From Phragmites australis (lineage: Eukaryota; Streptophyta; Magnoliopsida; Poales; Poaceae): DNA of 64,000 bases. Of this stretch, positions 55,537-64,000 are shown one piece after another; positions within the stretch are counted from its first letter, which is position 1; every line of letters begins with the position of its first letter. A model generated the notes under the pieces. That model was not told the DNA's origin. It saw only the letters and a program-made list of their open reading frames with translations, and ran no database searches. The position numbers and the translations under genes were made by a program. Where the stretch lies: NCBI RefSeq assembly GCF_958298935.1, contig NC_084931.1, positions 15,031,334 to 15,095,333 of the forward strand. Direction: 5' to 3'.

Positions 55537-56293
55537 TGTTGGAGCAAGAGTTCGTCTTGCCCCACCAAGTACGGTGAGAGTTTCTGCTAAGGAGGAGACT
55601 CAAGCTAGGAGACAAAGTTTAAGAGGAAGGAACACCACGATGTATTGATGGTAGAAAAATATATCACTCTGGGAGGAGTATCGCAGCGTGACTTGGTGTG
55701 TTTTCACCTTTGTGTCTTTTTTTTGCTGTCTTGCTCCTTGTTCCCCCAGAGGACCATGGCCTCCTATTTATAGGACCATGCATATCTTGGCGTACAAGTT
55801 ATCATAATGTACAAATATCCGGGATCTGACTGAATTACTGGGCCTTCTCCCGGATAACTACCTTCTACCTTATCGGGGAAATAAATATCCACTATGGTAA
55901 TTTTCGTGGTGCCTGCCCTCTGAAGGGGGCAAGCCGGTCGCCTCCGGGACGCCAGCCCGAGCAACGGGAGGCGAAGGCCTCGGGAGATCGAGCCTTTGGG
56001 AGGCTGAGCCTCTGGGAGGCAGGACTCCAGAAGTCTAGGGCTTCGGGAGGCTAAGGCCTCGGAGACCGAGCCTTTGGGAGGCTGTGCCTTCAGGAGGCAG
56101 GGCTCCGGAAGGCTGGGGCCCTGGAAGGCGGAGGCTTCGGGAGATCAAGCCTTTGGGGGCCTGAGCCTTCGGGAGGCAGAGCTCCAGAAGGCCGGGGCTT
56201 TGGAAGGTCAAGACTTCGAGACGCCGAGCCTTTGGGAGATCGGGCTAATTAAGCCAAGGGGCCATCGGGGGTCCTTGATAAGGACCCCCAAGA
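55537..56293 (-). repeat. 5' LTR of Tat element B
   Basis: Starts TGTTGGAGCAAG like its partner and ends CCCCCAAGA, so the terminal CA has become GA. A TATA box lies on the minus strand at 55765-55772. The repeat zone around gggaggctgagcctt covers about 55930-56260. Confidence 0.92.
55765..55772 (-). promoter_or_regulatory. TATA box in the 5' LTR of Tat element B
   Basis: The minus strand reads TCCTATAAATAGGAGG. Transcription from here would run into gag. Confidence 0.78.
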
Positions 56294-56348
56294 ATAATGA
56301 AACATTGTTTTGTGTATCTTTGCTAACTGAATTTGGTCAAATCATCAG

Positions 56349-56398
56349 GAAGAACTTAATGACTGAGGAGATCCATGATATCCACGGCCTGATTTGAT
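56349..56398 (+). pseudogene. RSH1: RSH1-like gene, next exon (start of the synthetase domain)
   Basis: The exon follows an AG acceptor (aatcatcag) at 56348. It reads KNLMTEEIHDIHGL in the frame set by the exon ending at 39123, so the splice phase is conserved across the 17-kb insertion. A TGA follows at 56396-56398, and the next bases (ttgattgaaac) look like the family's continuation after a small deletion. A partial second copy of the exon and its flank (gatatccgtggcctgaattg, then aatcatcatgaagaactt) lies at about 56436-56490, apparently a local duplication. No further RSH exon is recognisable. Confidence 0.75.
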
Positions 56399-57329
56399 TG
56401 AAACATTATTTAAGCTTGGAATTAAGTTGTTGTTGATATCCGTGGCCTGAATTGAGTGAAACATTATTTAATCATCATGAAGAACTTAACGAATGTTAAT
56501 GGCAGTTATGCTAATATGCAGGGATTCTTAGTTTCTTGGGTAAGACTTCACCAAAGAAAAAATGTGTAGAATCCTTGGAGAGTGTGAGCTGCAGCTCAGA
56601 TGTTTCCAAAAATGCCATGCAAAAGCAATAGAGCAGGGTGTTGAAGTTGTACACTCTCTCAAAAATGCCATGGAGTAACTTGATTTTCTAGTAGGTATTC
56701 CTAGCACTGAGCTTTGCATTCTCACCCACATACATTGGTTGAATATGTTGTACTGTGTTTTTCACCGCTAGATCATAAGCTTAGGTGTCCAATCGCTTGA
56801 TTAATCACCAACAATATGTACATCATTTGAAGTATCCCTTTTGTTCCTAAGAGATGTAACTATATCTATATGAGTTGTATCAATTTCACAGTTTTCAGCC
56901 GGGTAAAAACCATTGTATGTAACTTCATTTTTTATGTAATAATGATGTTTGTATATATACATATGTCTATATAGCAAGTGTGATGATAACTTGTAAAACA
57001 TTTGAAGTATCCCTTTTGTTCTTGTGAGATTTAACTATATCTATAGGAATATATGACTCATGTGCATGTTGCACTTTTAGTTAATATATTTATTATTATA
57101 TTATTCATACAACTCCTCCTTCCTATTCTTGAAAATAAACCATCCCTCTTGTGGGACACCTTGGGTATCTACAGGTTGTTCCTTTCATCCAGAGATTTCC
57201 TTCCCCGTGATGAATATATGCCCTGAGAATTGCGAGAAACCTTGAGTTGCCCGAATATGGTAACTATCCATTATCCATCGTCAAAAAGAAATCATCAGAC
57301 TCGAGATAGACAAATGCCTCTCCCATAGT
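56399..57329. other. No gene assigned; partial duplication and AT-rich DNA
   Basis: After the duplicated exon piece, a short frame near 56570-56735 (LQLRCFQKCHAKAIEQG on the plus strand) looks codon-like but is too short to name. From 56740 to 57300 the sequence is AT-rich, with a repeated phrase (catttgaagtatcccttttg at 56824 and 56999). I see no transposon terminus. Confidence 0.4.
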
Positions 57330-58098
57330 CTTACCTGACTAGCCTCCTCACGATCTCCAGGACCACTTGAGATCTTTAAAAAAAAAGTCTCAAAGCCGCC
57401 TGTGACATCAACAGATGATATGGCCAATGGAGTGATGCTTTACGAGACCTATAACCAACTTAGGGACTCGCCAGGAATTGACACCACAAAAGGAGTCACA
57501 AGGGAACTCGTAGCTCCACTCTAATACGAGGATATGTGAATGGATCCAATCGGCAAGTTTCTTCAAGATCGAGTTTTACCCGAGGATGAGTCACTATCTG
57601 AGTAGGTTTCCCATGGACCAAGATGTACACCCTAGTCTAAGATACCCTCTATCAAAGAGGTGCCCACAGAGTGCTCATGATGTGCATCTCTCAGAAGCAA
57701 GGTAACAAACTACTCGAAGAAATCATTGGAGGGGTGTGCGAACCTCACGCTTTCTTCCAAACGCTAGTTGAAAACATTCTCATACAAGGTTTCTACTAGC
57801 CTACGATTCTCCATAATGCAAGAGAGATGGTGAACAGATTTGTCAAGTGCCAGTTTCACAGCAGACATGTCCATCAACTCGCTCAAGATCTATAGACGAT
57901 CCCGTTGTCATGGCCTTTTGCAACTTGGGACCTGGATATTCTGGGGTCCCTTTCTGGTAGCTCTTGATTTAAGTTCCTTTTCATCTCCTTCAGTATCTCT
58001 ACCAAGAAAGGACTCAAGTGCTAATACGATCAGCTGAATATCAAATCCCTCTAGAGCTACTACGACCAATACGTCTGACAACAAACTCTTCAAGCTGG
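57330..58098 (-). pseudogene. Unrecognised decayed reading frame, possibly a gene fragment
   Basis: Reading leftward from 58089, one frame gives SLKSLLSDVLVVVALEGFDI, QLIVLALESFLGRDTEGDEK, then, past stops, ILSELMDMSAVKLALDKSVH, CIMENRRLVETLYENVF, FVTLLLRDAHHEHSVGTSLI and GDREEASQ. There it meets a plausible donor CAG|GTAAGA at about 57335. The interruptions are almost all single TAG or TGA codons without frame change, which suggests a real coding origin of roughly 250 codons. I do not recognise the family. It is cut at 58098 by a CACTA-like terminus. It could be a host gene fragment or another transposon's ORF. Confidence 0.45.
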
Positions 58099-58200
58099 CA
58101 CTACTACAGAATACACGTTTACTACCGGTTCCAAGTTGGCTTTCACTACTACTTCCAAACTGGCTTTCACTGCCGGTTTTGGAGCTGGTAATACACAATG
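58099..58200 (+). mobile_element. CACTA-like DNA transposon terminus (one end)
   Basis: The sequence begins CACTACTACAGAATACACG. It contains subterminal repeats of the type cactaccggttccaa/tttcactgccggtttt (about 58124, 58144 and 58165), typical of grass En/Spm-type elements. The opposite end (complement, ending GTAGTG) was not found in the window, so its extent is unknown. Confidence 0.5.
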
Positions 58201-58800
58201 GGTAGTAATAGTTATATTGCTATCACTACTCGTTGTTGTCCACTATCAGTATTGGTATTTTCAAGAAACAAAAAAAATCCCGGACACCACTTGACCCCCT
58301 ACGTGATCTCTGCCTTCGCTCGCTCACTGCCATCCACTACTGCTAAAGCTCGCCAGAGTCCCTCTCTCGTCGCTCCACTTCCACACACTCGGCCGCCACA
58401 TGTGCTCTGCTCCAATGCCACACCCTTGGCCGCCTTGCATAGAAAAATGCGGTCGCATAAAGGCCACCACGATAACACATAGTACTGCTACCATTGAGGA
58501 CAACACCACAGCTACTGCTCCTATCGAGGACAAGGATGTAGAGAGGATGCGGAGGAGCCCTTGTAGCCATCAAAGAATGAGCTAGCAAGGCGGGCAAAGG
58601 CGGTGAACTTCGAAAGCCGGTAGATCGGGATGAACTGTGGGCGCAGGGTGGCACTAGCCGCAGTGTTGAAGCACGCGCTGAAGACAAGCCTGGTGGGGAG
58701 ACTAAGACAAAGGAGGATCTCACGAGGACATGGTGGCTGGAGGCGGTGACGGGGAGGCCTCGTGGAGGACATGGCAGCTGGCGACAGAATCGAATTTGGC
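58201..58800. other. No supported gene; probable transposon or LTR sequence
   Basis: Frames on both strands (for example 58343-58855 minus) are low-complexity and lack motifs. It lies between the CACTA-like end and the copia LTR. Confidence 0.4.
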
Positions 58801-58979
58801 TTGCCATGGATGCCTCATCGCCGGATCCGACACGACGTTGGATCGGTCTACCCAACTCTTCTTCTGCTATACTATGCGTCGAGTGGTAACGATCTATGAT
58901 CTCTTACTAGCATTGTTTCCTGGGTGAATGCGGTAGACAATTTTGTTTTAGGCTAGCATAGCCTACTCGTTTCCCAATA
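58800..58979 (+). repeat. End of the 5' LTR of the downstream copia element
   Basis: The stretch with gatctatgatctcttactag and gcggtagacaattttg leads into ttcccaata directly before the primer site. The LTR start was not located; the terminal CA appears as TA. Confidence 0.5.
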
Positions 58980-58980
58980 G

Positions 58981-58992
58981 TGGTATCAAAGC
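58981..58992 (+). promoter_or_regulatory. Primer binding site (tRNA-Met type) of the copia element
   Basis: tggtatcaaagc matches TGGTATCAGAGC with one difference. Confidence 0.8.
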
Positions 58993-60490
58993 TATCCTGT
59001 ATATTTTTTGATCTAGATCAGTCACATATAGATGATATGTAGTAGTAAAAAATTGGATCTTGATCGGTTCATGTGATGGATCAGTTATTGCATGGTTTTT
59101 TGTAATAGGGGTCAGATGAGCTGTGAGTCGATGGAACCATATGACCAAAGGATTAGCTCGCTTTCCCACCCGGCCATGCGTGCGACTTGCTCCTACCAGC
59201 TAGAATCACCATCGGGGCTAATAGCATGCACCGCTACATGGTCGAAAGAATAGCAAATCAAGGTTGTGTGTGTTGTCATCGATTCCAGAAAACCTCACGC
59301 GATGATCAATATGATTGATCCAATGGAAATTGAGGCATTATGAATGACTCAGAATCGGCTTGATATGATCAATCCGATGAGACTTTCACAGCGATTTCAT
59401 AGATACAATCTATGTATTACCGAGAGGTTTTTAGGGCACTGCCCTGAAACCCACCAGGAGGGCTTCCCGCTCAACCCCCCGACCATTAACCGGCTAGCGG
59501 GACCGCCATACTGTTCGAGCCTAGGGCTTTTAAGGATAAGATGTTTTCATCTTCCTATTAGAATTTGATTCTGTGCTTAACTTGTTTTTGCAAGGAATGA
59601 TGTGAATAGTATGACCTTTATGTGTATATGATGCATGCGTGTAATTTTCATGGACTGTAAATCATGGTTAATTGTAGCCAAAGGTTGTCATGTTATTGTA
59701 TAACGGCCTGCATGCCGACTTGTGATGCTTCATGCTCTCATGTAATTTGTCTAGTGCTATTAGGTGTAGTAGACTAGCACATAGCATTTGCTAGTCTATA
59801 CTATGTCACAGTTAATAAGAAGATCACCATATTAACTAGCACATGGAGACTCGAAGCACGATGACCCAGAGGATAGGGACCATGGCGATGGAGATCACCA
59901 TGTGAAGGGGTCATACTATATCATAGTTAATATGATTGCTTGTTATGCTTATCTATGTTCCTGTCTTGCTATTTTATTCATGTTTTCTATGAGATAGATA
60001 TGTTTACATGATAGGTAGCCTCCCTTAGAAAAATTAAGAGTAATTAATATCCTTCCAATAGCTGCACCTACATAGGTTTTGATTATTGTTTGGTAGGTCT
60101 GCCAAAGCAGGGTGCCATCTTTTATCTCCACTAGTTAGGGTGGATGTCGAACATCCACACACATAGTGTTAGTTTACTTAACAAAGCTATCAAAATGGTT
60201 TTGGGCTTTGGGGCATAGAGTTGGGCGTCGGGGCATTCGATGTCACCCAACAAACAAAAGTCACATAGGGATGTGATTAGCAAGATCTTGCTTACCTATG
60301 TCACCTAAGATTCTAGCATTGATGCCAAAGCTCACTAGAACCTAGTCGAATATGGATCTTGTTCCACTATATGTTGTTAGAGAGAAATGGTTTCAAAACA
60401 TACAGTGGAAGTATCTTTTGTTAAATTGTTTAATGAAAGGTTTACATAAACATAGTACTAAACTTTGTATATTTATTTCTGTTGTAGATC
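58993..60490 (+). other. Leader of the copia element, about 1.5 kb, no gene
   Basis: Non-coding, with many stops in all frames, between the primer site and the gag ATG. Short open frames (59344-59568) have no motif. Confidence 0.6.
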
Positions 60491-63400
60491 ATGGCACCTA
60501 CTGCTAACACCAATTCTAGTTTTCATTTGCGTTCGATTCTTGAAAAGGAAAAGCTATCTGGAACAAACTTTATTGATTGGTATAGAAATCTAAGAATTTT
60601 TCTTAAACAAGAGAAAAAGGAGTATGTTCTAGAGGTTCCCTACCTTGACGAACCAACTAATAATGCATCTGCCACTGATCGGAGGGCTTACGAGAAGCAT
60701 ACCAATGATTCACTTGATGTTAGTTGTCTCATGCTTGCCACTATGTCCTCTGAGCTTTAGAAGTAATATGAGAATATGGATGCTCTTGATCTGATTGTGG
60801 GACTCTGAGGCATGTTTGAGAACCAAGCTAGGGCTGAGAGGTTCAACACCTCCAAGTCCTTGTTTGCGTGCAGGTTGACAGAAGGCAGCCCAGTTAGTCC
60901 TCATGTGATCAAGATGATTGCTTACATTGAGAGCCTGGATACTTGGTTTTTCCCTTAGTCCTGAGTTGGCAACGGATGTGATTCTCAAGTCACTCCCTGG
61001 AAGCTTCGAGCCGTTCATTTTGAATTTTCATATGAATAGCATGGAGAAGAGCATGGCTGAATTGCATGCGATGCTTAAGAGTACTGAGGAAAGCATTAAG
61101 AAAAGCTCTAGTCATGTGATGATGGTTCAGAAGGATAGCAAGAAGAGAAAGCGCAAGGCCAATACTAAAGCATTAGATGAGATCTCGAGCTCAAAGCCTA
61201 AACCTGTTGGAAAGTCCGAGGGTAGCCCTGCTGCTTCTGTTGCTTGCCACCACTGTCGTAAGCCTGGTCATTAGCAAAGGAACTGCAAGCTATACTTGGA
61301 AGAACTCAAGATGAAGAAGGGAAGTAAGACTTCCACTTCAGGTATAAATGTTATTGAAATTAATCTTGTTACTCGTCCTAATCATTCATGGGTATTTGAT
61401 ACCGGGTCGATGATTCATACTTGCAAATCATTGCAGGTACTGAAAAGGACTAGGAAGTGTGTGAAAGGGGAGATGGATGCTCGTGTCAGCAATGCTACAA
61501 AAGTTGTTGCGTTGGCCGTCAGTGTTTATTCCTTATTACTACCCTCAGGATTAGTTTTGGAATTAAATAATTGTTTATTACATTCCTACCTTGGGCAAAA
61601 ACATTATCTCTTCTTCATGTTTGGAAGAAGATGGATATGATTTCATAATAAAGAAGAAGTGTTGTTCGATTTATCTGAATCATATGATCTATGGTAATTG
61701 TCCATTGGTGAATGGATTATATATTATAGATCTTGAGGATGTCCCTATCTTAACATTAATACAAAGAAGCCTTGGCTTAATGATTTGAATCCTACTTTTA
61801 TTTGGCATTCGCTTAGGTCATATAAATGAGAAACGCATGCAGATGCTCCATAAAGATGGTCTTCTTGATTCATTTGATTTTGAATCATTTGATACATGCG
61901 AATTTTGTTTACTTGGCAAGATGGCTAAGGTTCCTTTCACCCATCAAGGAGAGAGGTCGAGTGAGTTGTTGGCCCTTGTACATACTGATGTATGTGGACC
62001 AATGAGCTCTACCACTAGAGGTGTTTTTCAGTACTTCATTACTTTTACCGATGACTTAAGTAGATATGGTTCTATCTACCTAATGAGGCACAAGTTTGAG
62101 TTCTTTGAAATATTCAAGGAGTTTCAGAATGAAGTACAAAATCAACTTGGCGAGACAATTAAATTTTTGTGGTCTGATCGTGGAGGTGAGTATTTGAGCA
62201 ATGAATTTGGTGATCATCTAAAGCAATGTGGAATTGTTCTATAGTTGACTTCGCCGGATATGCCTCAATGAAATGGGATGTCCAAATGGAGGAACCGAAC
62301 TTTGTTGGACATGGTCCGGTCCATGATGAGCCAATCGGATCTTCCATTATCCTTCTGGGGATACGCTCTAGAAACTCCTGTGTTTACTTTAAATAGGATT
62401 CCATTTAAAGTTGTAGAGAAGACACCATATGAGATATGGACCAGGAAGAATCCCAGGTTGTCTTTCCTTAAGATCTGGGGTTGTGAGGCCTATGTAAAAT
62501 GTTTGACGTCTAATAAACTCACTCCCAAATCAGATAAATGCTTCTTTATGGGGTATCCTATGGAAACCAAAGGATATTACTTCTATAACCGGGAAGAAGG
62601 CAAAGTGTTTATCGCCCGGAATGGCGTTTTTCTGGAGAAAGAGTTTCTCTCAAAGAAAGTTAGTGGGAGCACGGTGCAACTCAAAGAAATTTGGGAACCA
62701 TCAGACAGTGTTTCAACCCCTACTGAACCACAATTGGATGTTGCAGAATATGTTGTGGAGACATTAGCCCCACATAGGTCGGAAAGGGTCAGTCACGCAC
62801 CTGAGAGGTTTATGTTCCTAACCACAGAGCAACGTGATATATTATTATTGGACAATGATGAACCTAAAGACCTACTCAAAAGCAGTGGTGGGACCAGACT
62901 CTGAGAGATAGCTAGGAGCCATGGGATCCGAGATAGAATCCATGCACGATAATCAAGTTTGGAACTTGATTGATTCACCCGATAGTGTTAAAGCAGTTGA
63001 GTGCAAATGGGTTTTTAAGAAAAAGATAGACGTTGATGGAAATATTCACATCTATAAGGCACGATTAGTGGAGAAAGGTTTTAGGTAAATTTAAGGTGTT
63101 TATTATGATGAAATATTTTCGCCCGTCGCAATGCTAAAGTCTATCCGGATCATCCTAGCAATTGCCACATATTATGACTATGAAATATGGCAGATGGACG
63201 CCAAAATGGTTTTCCTTAATGGAAACTAAGTGAGGGTGTACATGACATAGCTTCAAGGTTTTGTCGACCTGAAAAATGCTAGGAAGATATGCAAGCTGCA
63301 AAAGTCTATCTATGGGCTGAAGCAAGCTTCTCGAAGTTGGAATCTTCATTTTGATGAAGTGGTCAAAGGGTTTGGTTTCATCAAGAATGAAAAAGAGTCT

Positions 63401-64000
63401 TGTGTTTACAAAAAGGCTAGTGGGAACACATTTGTGTTTTTGGTCTTATATGTAGATGATATATTATTGATCGGGAATGATATTCAAATGATTGATGCTG
63501 TCAAATCTTCGTTGCGAAAGAGTTTCTCAATAAAAGATATAGGAGAGGCACATACATATTAAGCATTATCTATAAGATAGGTTGAGAAGGCTGATCGGAT
63601 TAAGCCAGAGTACATACATCGACAAGGTATTGAAAAGGTTCAATATGTAGGATTTCAAGAAATGTTTCTTGCCAATGTCACATAGCATCACTCTCAGGAA
63701 TAGTCAGTGTCCTTCGACTACTGATGATCTCAAGAGGATGAGTGTGATCATTTATGCTTCCGTTATTGGGTCCATCATGTATGCCATGCTTTGTACATGC
63801 ACAGATGTTTCCTATGCTCTAAGTGTCACGAGTAGATACCAATCAAACCCAGGTGAAGCTCACTAGGTAATAGTAAATAATATCCTCAAGTACTTGAGAA
63901 GAACTATGGATATGTTCCTAGTCTATGTAGGTGTGGAGAAGCTCGTTGTAAATGGTCACACCGATTCTAGCTTCCAAACCATCAAGGATGACTCGAGATC
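60491..64000 (+). pseudogene. Copia gag-pol, decayed and partial
   Basis: Gag starts at ATG 60491 (LEKEKLSGTNFIDWYRNLRI, FLKQEKKEYVL), with a stop near 60758 and a frameshift near 60930. The zinc knuckle region reads CHHCRKPGH and then a stop at about 61272. Protease SWVFDTGSMIHTC lies near 61388-61425. The integrase core holds VHTDVCGPM (61979-62005), FLWSDRGGEYLSNEF (about 62164-62208) and a region broken where the third acidic residue is expected (about 62270-62295). The integrase C-terminal part is at 62300-62900. RT begins near 62960 (VECKWVFKKKIDVDGN) and contains LYVDDILLIGND (63445-63480). RNase H starts beyond 63750 (YASVIGSIMYAML). Order protease-integrase-RT-RNase H proves Ty1/copia. 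Confidence 0.9.

Larger units (their letters stand above)
39177..56293 (-). mobile_element. Complete Tat-lineage Ty3/gypsy element B inside an RSH1-like intron, 17.1 kb
   Basis: Two LTRs in direct orientation (39177-40070 and 55537-56293) are flanked by the 5-bp duplication ATAAT. On the minus strand the order is LTR, gag (55487-54400), protease, RT, RNase H, a second RNase H, integrase (to 50376), tandem-repeat spacer, aORF on the opposite (plus) strand (40583-49613), and LTR. A 5.2-kb solo LTR interrupts the aORF; without it the element is about 11.9 kb. LTR divergence, an LTR length difference and many frame breaks mark it as much older than the Tekay element. Confidence 0.93.
58800..64000 (+). 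mobile_element. Ty1/copia retrotransposon, decayed, runs off the window
   Basis: LTR end, primer site, leader, gag and pol in the copia order (protease, integrase, RT, RNase H) follow on one strand. The 3' end is outside the window. Stops and frameshifts are frequent. Confidence 0.88.

Noticed and set aside
58343..58855. A 170-codon minus-strand frame
   Set aside because: No motif, low-complexity composition and overlap with other equally open frames near an LTR.

Overview
This window is plant nuclear DNA, most likely from a grass (Poaceae). It is almost entirely a nest of LTR retrotransposons, with one recognisable host-gene remnant. The grass assignment rests on the families present: Tat-lineage Ty3/gypsy elements with an antisense extra ORF, a Del/Tekay-type chromovirus with LTRs over 3 kb, Ty1/copia elements and a CACTA-like terminus. 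It also rests on the pairing of GC-rich LTRs with AT-rich spacers. There is no bacterial, organellar or CRISPR content, and no rRNA or tRNA gene that I could see.

Layout. 1-9245 (+): two Tat-type internal regions in the same orientation on either side of one LTR (about 5880-7111). The left one supplies the end of pol, a spacer with 478-bp tandem repeats and an antisense ORF (aORF). The right one supplies the leader, gag and start of protease. 9246-10649: a 5'-truncated LTR of another family. 10650-14330: remnant of a second Tat-type element, recognised by its decayed aORF. 14805-31818 (-): a decayed Ty3/gypsy element split by a young Tekay-type element at 18862-30732, which is complete (5-bp TSD CTTAC, PBS, PPT, two LTRs) and keeps a 1381-codon frame. 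31819-34667 (+): fragment of a copia element (LTR end, PBS, gag). 34668-38190: an LTR fragment split by a solo LTR of the same Tekay family (34824-38061, TSD ATTGA).

38665-56398 (+): two exons of a RelA/SpoT-homologue gene (RSH1-like). The intron between them holds a complete Tat-type element of 17.1 kb (39177-56293, - strand, TSD ATAAT). That element carries a 5.2-kb solo LTR (41423-46631, TSD CGTTC) inside its aORF. 56399-58098: unassigned sequence with an unrecognised decayed reading frame. 58099: a CACTA-like terminus. About 58800-64000 (+): LTR end, PBS, leader and decayed gag-pol of a copia element that runs off the window.

Nothing here works together as an operon. The relations are insertion relations, and target-site duplications give a firm relative order for several of them. 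The observations I rate highest are: seven consecutive perfect hairpins in the leader of the young Tekay element; the RSH1-like gene whose exons are pushed 17 kb apart by an element sitting exactly inside an intron; three independent aORFs of Tat elements; and tandem repeats in the same pol-aORF spacer of two different Tat elements. Reading frames in the retroelements are interrupted mainly by TAG and TGA codons of the kind made by cytosine deamination. Lineage names are from motif recognition only; no database was searched.
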